Shown here in pieces: positions 36,846-44,312 of a stretch of DNA of 52,413 nt. This DNA comes from an uncultured Roseiflexus sp. GTDB taxonomy: Bacteria > Chloroflexota > Chloroflexia > Chloroflexales > Roseiflexaceae. Below the pieces are notes generated by a model. It saw nothing but the letters and a program-made list of their open reading frames with translations. It was not told the origin of the DNA and did no database searches. Made by a program: the position numbers and the translations under genes. Positions within the stretch are counted from its first letter, which is position 1. Every line of letters begins with the position of its first letter. The DNA lies in contig CALGYB010000095.1 in the NCBI GenBank assembly GCA_937935075.1, positions 1 through 52,413 on the forward strand. Direction: 5' to 3'.

Positions 36846-37304
36846 ATGCCTGCATCAGAAATCCCGCCCGGTTTGCCGCCGCGCCTCCGCGCGATTGTCG
36901 AAGAGTTCCGCGCGGCAGACCGGGCAGAAAAACTGGAATTGCTCCTCGACTACTCCGACCGCCTGCCGCCGTTGCCGGAGGAGTGGCGTAGCAATCGCGC
37001 CGCCATGGAGCAGGTGCACGAGTGTGCCACGCCGGTGTACGCGACGGTGGAGTCACGCGAGGGAGGCCTGACGTTCCACATCGACGTCGCCGAAGAGTCG
37101 CCGACGGTGCGCGGGTATGCTGCGCTGCTGCGCGAAGGGCTGGAAGGCGCCACGCCAGAGATGGTGCTCGCCATTCCGGGCGATTTCTTCTACGCGATGG
37201 GCTTGCAGCACGTGCTATCGCCGCAGCGTTTGAATGGCATCAGTTACCTGCTCGCGTATCTAAAGCGACTCGCAGCGCGCGAATTGGCAAAACAGAGTCC
37301 ATGA
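36846..37304 (+). CDS. sufE: SufE-type sulfur acceptor
   Basis: 152 residues. The SufE/CsdE motif with persulfide Cys60 appears as QVHECATPVYATVE, with upstream YSDRLPPLPEEWR and downstream FHIDVAEESPTVRGYAALLREGL and SPQRLNGISYLLAYLKRLA. SufE takes sulfur from SufS Cys and passes it to SufB. It is unusual to find it beside a rhodanese when sufU is already in the suf operon. The pair with the rhodanese suggests a second route of sulfur into or out of the SUF machinery. ATG 36846 lies 5 bp after the rhodanese stop. Confidence 0.92.
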   Translation: MPASEIPPGLPPRLRAIVEEFRAADRAEKLELLLDYSDRLPPLPEEWRSNRAAMEQVHECATPVYATVESREGGLTFHIDVAEESPTVRGYAALLREGLEGATPEMVLAIPGDFFYAMGLQHVLSPQRLNGISYLLAYLKRLAARELAKQSP

Positions 37305-37502
37305 AGGATGATCCATCCCCTGGCAGGCGGCGCCATCATGAGCGAGCGTTCCATTGGTGCAACGTTCGCGGCGGTTGAGACAATGACCCTGGAGGAGATG
37401 ATCGATCTCCCCGGTCGTGAGCAGTCGCAACGCGGCTGCGCTGCGGATATGGCAGGCGGCGATTGTGACCTATTGGACAGGAACAGTACCGTGATCTCCG
37501 GG

Positions 37503-38456
37503 ATGCTTGATGAACGCATTGATCGCCGTAGCACGCTGGTCGATCTGGTCGGGAATACGCCGCTTCTGCGCCTGACCCGGCTCGATCCCGATCTGTCGCC
37601 TGAGGTTGCGGTGTATGCCAAGGCGGAGTGGTACAACCCCGGCGGTTCGGTCAAGGATCGCCCGGCGCTGTGGATGATCCGCGACGGCGAACGACGCGGT
37701 CTGCTGCGTCCTGGCATGCGCATCGCCGACGCCACAAGCGGCAATACCGGCATCGCCTATGCCACACTTGGCGCTGCGCTTGGTTATCAGGTAACGCTGG
37801 CGCTGCCCGCCAATGCAAGCCCGGAACGGCTGCGCATTCTCCGCTCTCTCGGCGCCGAACTCGTGCTCACCGATCCACTTGAGGGGATGGATGCGGCGAT
37901 CCGCAAGATTCGCGTGCTGGTGCAGGAACATCCGGAACGCTTCTTCTACCCCGATCAGTACAACAATCCGGCCAACCCGCGCGCTCACGAGAAGAGCACC
38001 GGTCCCGAAATCTGGGCGCAGACCGGCGGACAGGTGACGCACTTTGTTGCAGCCCTGGGCACCAGTGGCACATTTATGGGAGTAGGACGCTTCCTGCGCG
38101 CGCAGAACCCGGAGGTGCGACTGTTCGCCGTCCAGCCCGACGGACCCTACCACGCGCTCGAAGGCGTCAAGCATATGGCATCGACGGCGCTGGTTCCGGG
38201 TGTCTACGACCCATCGCTTGCCGATGGCATCATTGAAGTCCGCAGTGAAGAAGCCTTTGCAATGGCGCGACGTCTGGCGCGCACCGAAGGACTGATGGTC
38301 GGCGTCTCCGCTGCCGCCAATGTCGTCGCTGCCCTGCGCGTCGCGCGCGAGCTGCGCCGGGGAGTTGTGGTGACCATTCTGTGCGATGGGGCTGCCAAAT
38401 ATCTCAGCGATCAGTTCTGGGACGACGGCGATGGACGGGATGGCGAGGGCATCTGA
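37503..38456 (+). CDS. cysM: CysM-type cysteine synthase
   Basis: PLP enzyme of fold type II. LVGNTPLLRLTRL is followed by PGGSVKDRPALWMI with the Schiff-base Lys51, then ATSGNTGIAYATLGAALGY and GTSGTFMGVGRFL. YNNPANPRAHEKSTGPEIW and EGVKHMAST lie around the substrate. Sequence and operon (JAMM protease, Ubl, E1) match the CysO-dependent O-phosphoserine sulfhydrylase of actinobacteria. ATG 37503 was chosen because it gives the usual length (317 residues) and Lys51 as in Mycobacterium CysM. The frame is open back to ATG 37308, so starts at 37338 or 37491 (GTG) remain possible and would add up to 65 unconserved residues. Confidence 0.9.
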   Translation: MLDERIDRRSTLVDLVGNTPLLRLTRLDPDLSPEVAVYAKAEWYNPGGSVKDRPALWMIRDGERRGLLRPGMRIADATSGNTGIAYATLGAALGYQVTLALPANASPERLRILRSLGAELVLTDPLEGMDAAIRKIRVLVQEHPERFFYPDQYNNPANPRAHEKSTGPEIWAQTGGQVTHFVAALGTSGTFMGVGRFLRAQNPEVRLFAVQPDGPYHALEGVKHMASTALVPGVYDPSLADGIIEVRSEEAFAMARRLARTEGLMVGVSAAANVVAALRVARELRRGVVVTILCDGAAKYLSDQFWDDGDGRDGEGI

Positions 38457-38463
38457 GCGTTGC

Positions 38464-38577
38464 ACGCGGGAGGGCGTATCCGACCTGGAAGTGTTTCACG
38501 TGAAACACGCATGTTGAATGTTGCACGTGGGAAGGCGCATCCGACCCTTGAGGTCTTCGCCGCTGATCAATGGCTGC
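38464..38577. repeat. Repeated GCACGYGGGARGGCG...ATCCGACC segment around parS
   Basis: Two near copies, GCACGCGGGAGGGCGTATCC (38462-) and GCACGTGGGAAGGCGCATCC (38523-), flank the parS site. The second continues into CCCTTGAGGTCTTCGCCG (38545-38562), which recurs before the second sulfurtransferase at 43198-43215. Confidence 0.65.
38492..38507. promoter_or_regulatory. parS centromere site (TGTTTCACGTGAAACA)
   Basis: A perfect 16-bp palindrome, extending to 18 bp with the outer G/C pair, identical to the bacterial parS consensus bound by ParB. It lies in the 218-bp gap between cysM and the JAMM gene. Chromosomal parS sites usually lie near the replication origin. No parA or parB genes are in this window. 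Confidence 0.85.
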
Positions 38578-38674
38578 CGTGGAACCGCGCCGGCAGAAGA
38601 GTCTTTGCTCCCTGCCAGCCCGTCTCCTGACCGCAAGATTCTTGGAGGGGAATTCTCAACCGGAAAATGCCCGA

Positions 38675-39166
38675 ATGATGATCGTTCTTCCTGACCACGT
38701 TCGTGTCGCCATCGCGCGGCATGCCGAAGAAACCTATCCCAATGAGTGCGTCGGGTTGCTGCTGGGACGGCTCGATGGGGTGCGCACTGAGGCGGAGGAA
38801 GTCTTTCCTGTTCCCAATCGCTGGACGGTTGAGGTGGGGCTTACGCCAACCGACGCGGAACATTCGCTGCGCGACCGCTTCTACCTCGATCCGCGCGACT
38901 ACCTGCGCGCCGAGCGCACCGCGCGCGAACGCGGCCTCGACGTGGTCGGGTGTTACCATTCGCATCCCGACCATCCGGCAGTCCCATCGCCGCGCGATCT
39001 GACCGGCGCCCAGGGCATCGGCGGCGGTTCGCGGTTTGCGTTCCTCATTCAGAGCGTGCGCGAAGGACGCGCTGTCGAACTGACCGCTTGGACGCTGAAC
39101 GATGGCGGCACGCGCTTTGTGGCAGAGGAGACGATCAGGGGTGAGGACGGGGAGGTTGAAGCGTAG
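38675..39166 (+). CDS. mec: JAMM (Mec+/M67) metallopeptidase
   Basis: 164 residues with the JAMM zinc motif: catalytic Glu in NECVGLLLG and H-x-H-x7-S-x2-D as YHSHPDHPAVPSPRD. Mec+ of Mycobacterium hydrolyses the CysO-cysteine adduct to release cysteine. Related JAMM enzymes trim C-terminal extensions from ubiquitin-like carriers. Here both jobs are plausible, because the Ubl protein encoded next ends in GGVR and not in GG. ATGs at 38675 and 38678 are both possible; no strong ribosome binding site is seen. The gene lies after parS and before a repeat cluster that separates it from the carrier gene. Confidence 0.9.
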   Translation: MMIVLPDHVRVAIARHAEETYPNECVGLLLGRLDGVRTEAEEVFPVPNRWTVEVGLTPTDAEHSLRDRFYLDPRDYLRAERTARERGLDVVGCYHSHPDHPAVPSPRDLTGAQGIGGGSRFAFLIQSVREGRAVELTAWTLNDGGTRFVAEETIRGEDGEVEA

Positions 39167-39188
39167 AGACGTTGTGCTGCAATGTCTC
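39166..39188. repeat. Palindrome GAGACGTTG...CAATGTCTC
   Basis: A 9-bp stem with one G-U pair and a 5-nt loop, right after the JAMM stop codon. Related to 180-202. Could serve as a weak terminator. Confidence 0.5.
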
Positions 39189-39231
39189 CACACGGAATCG
39201 CAAAGTACGAAGGTTTGGTCGGTGTGAAAAG

Positions 39232-39334
39232 ACGTGGAGCAGCGGACGTTGGCTTCGACAGGCTCAGCCAACGTCCGCTGCTCGATGGTCGCCACGGGCA
39301 AGCATTGGGCAACATCTGGTTGTTTGCTCTATTA
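39232..39334 (+). repeat. Palindromic element, copy D (left end lost)
   Basis: Perfect 18-bp stem (39237-39254 / 39266-39283) with loop TCGACAGGCTC. The right half GCCACGGGCAAGCATTGGGC and on to GGTTGTTTGCTCTATTAG matches the right half of copy A closely. No left terminal repeat is found. Confidence 0.82.
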
Positions 39335-39349
39335 GTTCTTACACCAGGC

Positions 39350-39376
39350 GGCGGTCAGTCAGACAAGATGTTCGAG
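39350..39376 (-). repeat. Dispersed repeat (CGAACATCTTGTCTGACTGACCGC), inverted copy
   Basis: Reverse complement of the core at 9474, 24881 and 34845. It lies directly after copy D of the palindromic element, as the plus-strand copy lies directly before copy A. Confidence 0.75.
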
Positions 39377-39448
39377 CGCCCGAATTCACGTAGAACAACG
39401 CGCAATGTTCATCAGGAGTATTGCACAAATGCCCGCACATTGGCATTC

Positions 39449-39474
39449 GTTCTTAGTTCTCGGTTCTTGGTTCT
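39449..39474. repeat. GTTCTYR heptamer repeat
   Basis: Units GTTCTTA-GTTCTCG-GTTCTTG-GTTCT just before the ribosome binding site of the sulfur carrier gene. Confidence 0.75.
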
Positions 39475-39487
39475 GCGAGAGGTCACA

Positions 39488-39769
39488 ATGGCAATTACCG
39501 TAACGATCCCAACCGCACTGCGCCAGTACGCTGGCGGGAATGCCAGCATCACGCTGGCGGCTGGTTCTGTGGGGCAGGTTCTGACAGCATTGATTGAACA
39601 GCACCCGCAACTCGGCAAACATCTCTACAACGAGCAGGGAGCGCTGCGCAGCTTCGTCAACATTTATGTTGGCGACGAGGATATTCGCCACCTCCAGGGA
39701 ATCGAAACCCCGGTTCCCGACGGCGAAACCGTCAGCATCATCCCGGCAATCGCCGGCGGCGTTCGGTAG
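39488..39769 (+). CDS. cysO: CysO/MoaD-like ubiquitin-fold sulfur carrier with C-terminal GGVR
   Basis: 93 residues, beta-grasp fold of the ThiS/MoaD/CysO family. It begins ITVTIPTALRQYAGGNASIT, continues VGQVLTALIEQHPQLGKHLY and ends ETVSIIPAIAGGVR. The carrier would be adenylated and thiocarboxylated by the adjacent E1-rhodanese and donate sulfur to CysM. Unlike carriers that end in GG, two residues (VR) follow the diglycine, so a protease must expose it first; the JAMM gene just upstream is the natural candidate. ATG 39488 was chosen because it starts the conserved fold and has AGAGG upstream. The gap before it is full of repeats. Confidence 0.88.
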   Translation: MAITVTIPTALRQYAGGNASITLAAGSVGQVLTALIEQHPQLGKHLYNEQGALRSFVNIYVGDEDIRHLQGIETPVPDGETVSIIPAIAGGVR

Positions 39770-39799
39770 TGTTCAGTCATGTTTGTGGAGCGGAGCGCC

Positions 39800-40951
39800 A
39801 TGGTTTTAGCTTCTCTGTCGAATGAAGAGATCCGTCGGTATTCGCGGCATCTGATCCTGCCTGAGTTTGGTATGGAAGGGCAGCGCAAACTCAAGCAGGG
39901 CAGCGTGCTCCTGATCGGAACCGGCGGGCTTGGCTCGCCGCTGGCGCTGTACCTCGCCGCTGCCGGCGTGGGGCATATTGGCCTGGTTGATTTCGACATC
40001 GTCGACGAAAGCAACCTGCAGCGCCAGATTATTCACGGCACATCCACTCTGGGCATCCGTAAAACCGAGTCGGCGAAAATGCGGCTGCGTGACCTCAATC
40101 CACATATCGACATTGCCACCTACGAGACGCAGATCACATCCGAGAACGCATTCGACCTGATTCGCCCGTATGATGTGGTTGTCGATGGCACAGACAACTT
40201 TCCAACCCGCTATCTGACAAACGATGCCTGTGTCATGCTTGGTAAACCCAATGTCTACGGATCAATCTTCCGCTTTGAAGGGCAGGCGACGGTCTTCTCA
40301 CCGAAGCATGGCGGTCCATGCTACCGCTGCCTCTATCCCGAGCCGCCGCCGCCGGGTCTGGTGCCGAGCTGCGCCGAAGGCGGCGTGCTCGGCGTGCTGC
40401 CCGGCGTCATCGGGACAATCCAGGCGACCGAAGCGATTAAACTGCTCACCGGCATCGGCGAGCCTCTGATTGGCCGGTTGCTGCTCTACGACGCTCTGTC
40501 GATGCGCTTCCGCGAATTGAAACTGCGTCGTAACCCCGATTGCCCGGTGTGCGGCGATCATCCGACCGTGACGGAACTGATTGACTACCAGCAATTCTGC
40601 GGCATCTCATCCGAAGAAGCGCACCGCGACTCAACCATCGACATCATGCCAATCGAAGTCGCGGAATGGTTGCGGAGCGACCATCCGCCCTTCCTGCTCG
40701 ACGTGCGCGAGGCGAATGAGTGGGAGATCTGCCACCTGCCCGGCGCCGTCCGCATTTCGGTCAACGAACTCGCAGAACGGATGAACGAACTCGACAGCGC
40801 CGTCGAAATGGTCGTCTACTGTCGCAGCGGCGTGCGCAGCGCACGCGCCGTGGACCTGCTGCGCCAGGCGGGCTTCCGCAAGGTGAAGAACCTGGCCGGC
40901 GGCATCCTGCGCTGGGCAGACGAGGTAGACCCCAGTATGCCGAAATACTGA
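39800..40951 (+). CDS. moeZ: E1-like adenylyltransferase/sulfurtransferase (MoeB-ThiF fused to rhodanese, MoeZ type)
   Basis: 383 residues. The adenylation domain (1-265) has RYSRHLILPEFG, the nucleotide loop IGTGGLGSPLALYLA, DFDIVDESNLQRQ, DGTDNFPTRYL, zinc cysteines CYRCLYPEPP and CPVCGDHP, and CAEGGVLGVLPGVIG. The rhodanese domain (about 280-383) has LLDVREANEWEICHLPGA and the catalytic Cys in VVYCRSGVRSARAV. It activates the C-terminal glycine of the carrier and converts it to a thiocarboxylate. ATG 39800 follows GTGGAGCGGAG; ATG 39779 would add seven residues. Confidence 0.92.
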   Translation: MVLASLSNEEIRRYSRHLILPEFGMEGQRKLKQGSVLLIGTGGLGSPLALYLAAAGVGHIGLVDFDIVDESNLQRQIIHGTSTLGIRKTESAKMRLRDLNPHIDIATYETQITSENAFDLIRPYDVVVDGTDNFPTRYLTNDACVMLGKPNVYGSIFRFEGQATVFSPKHGGPCYRCLYPEPPPPGLVPSCAEGGVLGVLPGVIGTIQATEAIKLLTGIGEPLIGRLLLYDALSMRFRELKLRRNPDCPVCGDHPTVTELIDYQQFCGISSEEAHRDSTIDIMPIEVAEWLRSDHPPFLLDVREANEWEICHLPGAVRISVNELAERMNELDSAVEMVVYCRSGVRSARAVDLLRQAGFRKVKNLAGGILRWADEVDPSMPKY

Positions 40952-40953
40952 GG

Positions 40954-40982
40954 TTGGCATTCCGCCGCGCTGATGCTATAAT
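40954..40982 (+). promoter_or_regulatory. Promoter of secG
   Basis: TTGGCA (40954-40959), 17-nt spacer, TATAAT (40977-40982), about 40 bp before the secG GTG. Confidence 0.75.
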
Positions 40983-41021
40983 ACCGCCCTGTAATCGGAA
41001 GTTGAAAAGCAGGACGAAAAC

Positions 41022-41231
41022 GTGGAAATCGCTCTGTATACCGCTCTTATTATCGTCAGCGCGGCATTGACCTTTCTCGTCGTTGTGCAGGGGCGCACCG
41101 CCGGTCTGCAACAGCGCGATACCATCTACCGCACGAAACGCGGCATCGAAAAGACAATGCATCAGGCAACGATTGCACTGGCAGTCGTGTTTCTGCTGCT
41201 GGCGCTGATTGCCAGCCTGCCAATCTGGTGA
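41022..41231 (+). CDS. secG: Preprotein translocase subunit SecG
   Basis: A 69-residue two-helix membrane protein. Helix 1 is LYTALIIVSAALTFLVVVQG and helix 2 is TIALAVVFLLLALIASLPIW. The loop between them, QGRTAGLQQRDTIYRTKRGIEK, is typical of SecG, which assists SecYE channel cycling with SecA. The start is GTG 41022. The short length and the strong own promoter are normal. No other sec genes are near. Confidence 0.85.
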   Translation: MEIALYTALIIVSAALTFLVVVQGRTAGLQQRDTIYRTKRGIEKTMHQATIALAVVFLLLALIASLPIW

Positions 41232-41366
41232 TATCGATGCTTCGCCGCAAGGACAGGTTCCCTATCGACAGAACCGCGCGAGCGTCAGCCTGCAGGCGCT
41301 CGCGCCTCACAGTCGCGGCTGCGCCTGCCGTTCAGGGCGTGTGCCGTCGCTCTCCTTGCTAAGCCC

Positions 41367-43037
41367 ATGGCACGCCGCATTCGCTGGCAAATCCTGATAG
41401 CAGCAATCAGTACGCTCACGGTGCTCCTGCTTATGAGTTACCTGGCGCTGACCCGCGCATCGGTCGCGCGCCCCATGGCAGGCGGCGATTACGTCGAAGG
41501 GGTTGTCGGCGCACCGCTGCATCTCAATCCACTGCTGGTCGATCCTGCCGCCGATCCCATCGCTGCCGATCTCCATCGCCTGATCTTCGAAGGATTGACG
41601 CGCCCCGGTCCAGATGGACTTCCTATGCCGGCGCTCGCGGAATCCTGGACGGTCGATGACAGTGGGACGGTGTATACCTTTACCCTGCGCAGTGGCGTCG
41701 CCTGGCACGACGGCGCACCTGTGACCGTCGATGATGTGCTGTTTACCTTCCGCGCAGTACAGGGACCGGCATTTGCCGGTGATCAGAACGTCGCCGCCTT
41801 CTGGCGCACCGTGCTGGTTGATCGCGCCGGAGAGCGCAGCGTCAGTTTTCGGCTAGAGACCCCCTTTGCACCCTTTCTACGGCTGACCGGCTTCCCGATT
41901 CTGCCAGCGCACCTGTTGCGCGATGTGCCGCCGGAACAGTGGGAGGCGACCGCCTTCAACCAAATGCCGGTCGGCGCCGGTCCGTACCAATTGATCGAAG
42001 TGGATGATCAGCATGCGTTGTTGCGCGCCAATCCTTTCTACTTTGGATCACCGCCGTTTATCGACACGATTGAACTGCGTTTTTTTCGCACCGAACAGGA
42101 AGCGCTTGCAGCCCTGACACGCGGCGAGATCCAGGGGCTGGCATTCCTCAGCACAAGTGCATTGGCGGACGTGACCCTGCCGCGTGGCGTGGTGCGGCGC
42201 CAGGCGCTGTTGGATGCATGCACTGTTCTGACCTTCAACCTGCGTGACGGCTCGCTTGCGGAGATCGGGGTGCGCCGCGCTCTGGCGATCGCGCTCGACA
42301 AAGACGCACTAATTGCTGGAGTGTTGAATAATCAGGTCAAGCGTCTCGACACACCGATCCTGCACGGGTGGTGGGCTGAGTCGCCGGACGTGGGGTGGTA
42401 CGAACCCGATCCTGCACGGGCGGCATCTGCGCTCGAGGCGCTGGGATACGCGGTTGGCGCCGATGGCGTTCGCGCGCGAGACGGTCAACCGCTCGTCTTC
42501 AACCTGCTGACCGACAATTCGCCAAAACGGCGCGCCGTGGCGGAAGAGATCGCTCGTCAGTGGAGCGCCATCGGCGTGCGCACCGTGATCGAACAGATCG
42601 AGTCTGGCGATTTACAGCGCCGGCTGGAAACGCACAACTTCACCATGGCGCTGCATGGCTGGCAGCGGCTCGGTTCCGACCCCGACGTCTTCGAACTCTG
42701 GCATTCGAGCCAGGCGGAGCGTGGACGGAACTATGCCGGGCTTTCAGACGCCGATATTGACGAACTCCTTTACACCGCGCGCACGATCTACGACATTACC
42801 GACCGCGCCGCGCTCTACGGCGAATTTCAGCAACGCTGGGTCGATCTCGCGCCGGGGATCATGCTCTATCAGCCGTTCCTTATTCACGCTACCGTCGCTG
42901 ACCTTGGCGACACAATCGCCCTCGCGCCCGACGAAACGGTTGCGCTGCGCATGATTATTGGACGCGAGGGGCGCTTCGCCAATGTCAATCGCTGGTATTT
43001 GCGCAGTGACCGTGAGATCCGCGGCGACCTGCGGTGA
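41367..43037 (+). CDS. Extracellular solute-binding protein family 5 (oligopeptide/nickel type)
   Basis: 556 residues. An N-terminal anchor (RIRWQILIAAISTLTVLLLMSYLAL) without a lipobox cysteine precedes an SBP_bac_5 domain: LNPLLVDPAADPIAADLHRLIFEGL, LAESWTVDDSGTVYTFTLRSGVAWHDGAPVTVDDV, ALLRANPFYF and GVRRALAIALDKDALI. It probably binds peptides or metal chelates at the outer face of the membrane for an ABC importer, but no permease or ATPase genes adjoin it, so it may work with transporters encoded elsewhere. A heptamer array begins within 10 bp of its stop. Confidence 0.88.
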   Translation: MARRIRWQILIAAISTLTVLLLMSYLALTRASVARPMAGGDYVEGVVGAPLHLNPLLVDPAADPIAADLHRLIFEGLTRPGPDGLPMPALAESWTVDDSGTVYTFTLRSGVAWHDGAPVTVDDVLFTFRAVQGPAFAGDQNVAAFWRTVLVDRAGERSVSFRLETPFAPFLRLTGFPILPAHLLRDVPPEQWEATAFNQMPVGAGPYQLIEVDDQHALLRANPFYFGSPPFIDTIELRFFRTEQEALAALTRGEIQGLAFLSTSALADVTLPRGVVRRQALLDACTVLTFNLRDGSLAEIGVRRALAIALDKDALIAGVLNNQVKRLDTPILHGWWAESPDVGWYEPDPARAASALEALGYAVGADGVRARDGQPLVFNLLTDNSPKRRAVAEEIARQWSAIGVRTVIEQIESGDLQRRLETHNFTMALHGWQRLGSDPDVFELWHSSQAERGRNYAGLSDADIDELLYTARTIYDITDRAALYGEFQQRWVDLAPGIMLYQPFLIHATVADLGDTIALAPDETVALRMIIGREGRFANVNRWYLRSDREIRGDLR

Positions 43038-43041
43038 ACGG

Positions 43042-43178
43042 TATGAGGCGAGAGGTGTGAGGCGAGAGGCGAGAGGCAAGGGGCGAGAGGTGTGAGGCGA
43101 GAGGCGAGAGGTGTGAGGCGAGAGGCGAGAGGCAAGGGGCGAGAGGTGTGAGGCGAGAGGTGTAAGGCAGGAGGGTTG
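43042..43178. repeat. Heptanucleotide array (GAGGYGW type)
   Basis: Units GAGGCGA, GAGAGGT, GTGAGGC and GCAAGGG in a 7-nt register, directly after the solute-binding protein gene. Same family as at 117, 8002 and 17832. Confidence 0.85.
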
Positions 43179-43300
43179 CAGGTGAGAATATACCCGACCC
43201 TTGAAGTCTTCGCCGTTAATCGATTGCTGCGGCCGAACCTCATCAGGGGGCGCTTCTGGCTCTCGGTCCGAACGTATGCCGACCTCGAGGGACTTCAAGT

Positions 43301-44167
43301 ATGACTACTGACCTCCTCGTCTCTCCCGCATGGCTCGCGGATGGCCTGAATGATCCGCATATCCGCATCGCCGATCTGCGCTGGTATCTGCTGGAGCCGG
43401 GGCGTGGACGCACGGAGTATCTGAAGGCGCACATTCCCAGAGCCGTTTATCTGGATATCGACACCGATCTTGCGGCTCCGCCGTTCCAGGGACCGGGACG
43501 CCATCCCATCCCGTCGCCAGAAGCGTTCGCCGCTGTCGCATCGCGCGCCGGGATTGGTCCTGCAACCCACGTTATCGCCTACGACAGCGTTGGAGGCGCG
43601 TATGCGGCGCGTCTCTGGTGGTTGCTGCGCTACTTCGGGCATGAGCGCGTATCGCTCCTCGACGGCGGCTGGCCTGCATGGGTTGCTGCCGGTTTGCCGG
43701 TTGAAGCAGGCGAAGTGATGCCGCCGCCAGCCGTATTCATCCCGCGCCCGAATCCGGCGATGGTGGCGGATGCTGATGCGGTTGATGCGCTGCGCCGCGA
43801 TCCGCGCGCACTGATCCTCGATGTGCGCGCTACGGAACGCTACCGGGGAATCGCCGAACCGCTCGACCCGCGCGCAGGTCATATTCCGGGAGCAGTGTCT
43901 GCGCCGTACACCGACAATGTCGATGCTGAAGGGCGAATGCTTCCGGTAGAGACGCTGAGAGTGCGCTACGCCGCGCTTGGCGCTGATCACGCCGAAACCA
44001 TTGTGTGCTACTGCGGCTCCGGCGTTACCGCCGCGCACACTATCCTGGCGCTCGAACGCGCAGGCTGGAAGAACACGCGCCTCTACGAAGGCTCCTGGAG
44101 CGACTGGTCACGCGATCCTTCCCGCCCCGCTGCAACCGGATCGGAACCGTGGGGCGGTGAAGGTTGA
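43301..44167 (+). CDS. sseA: 3-mercaptopyruvate-type sulfurtransferase (tandem rhodanese)
   Basis: 288 residues with two rhodanese domains. Domain 1 starts VSPAWLADGLNDPHIRIADLRW and has VIAYDSVGGAYAARLWWLLRYFGH. Domain 2 has LILDVRATERYRG, AGHIPGAVSAPYTDN and the active loop VCYCGSGVTAAH with Cys238. The CGSGVTA loop is the signature of 3-mercaptopyruvate sulfurtransferases, so this enzyme differs in likely donor from the CRIGERS rhodanese at 36 kb. GAGGGA lies about 10 nt before the ATG. It is alone on its transcript as far as can be seen, and the T-box leader of ileS follows. Confidence 0.9.
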   Translation: MTTDLLVSPAWLADGLNDPHIRIADLRWYLLEPGRGRTEYLKAHIPRAVYLDIDTDLAAPPFQGPGRHPIPSPEAFAAVASRAGIGPATHVIAYDSVGGAYAARLWWLLRYFGHERVSLLDGGWPAWVAAGLPVEAGEVMPPPAVFIPRPNPAMVADADAVDALRRDPRALILDVRATERYRGIAEPLDPRAGHIPGAVSAPYTDNVDAEGRMLPVETLRVRYAALGADHAETIVCYCGSGVTAAHTILALERAGWKNTRLYEGSWSDWSRDPSRPAATGSEPWGGEG

Positions 44168-44270
44168 AGACCTGCCCGACCCCTGCGGATGTGACTGTCA
44201 CCATCCTGGCTCGCGTCCCGCCAGGGGCAGGCAGGAAACGTGCGCGATGTCGGTCGCCGTGAGGCGCCCG

Positions 44271-44297
44271 GTTCTCAGTTCTCAGTTCTTGGTTCTA
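44271..44297. repeat. GTTCTYR heptamer repeat
   Basis: GTTCTCA-GTTCTCA-GTTCTTG-GTTCTAT runs directly into the extended -10 box of the ileS T-box transcript. Confidence 0.75.
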
Positions 44298-44306
44298 TGG
44301 TATAAT
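44298..44306 (+). promoter_or_regulatory. Extended -10 promoter of the ileS T-box transcript
   Basis: TGG-TATAAT at 44298-44306 places the transcription start near 44313, just before T-box stem I. The region of the -35 box is occupied by the GTTCTYR repeat. Confidence 0.65.
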
Positions 44307-44312
44307 ACAGCG

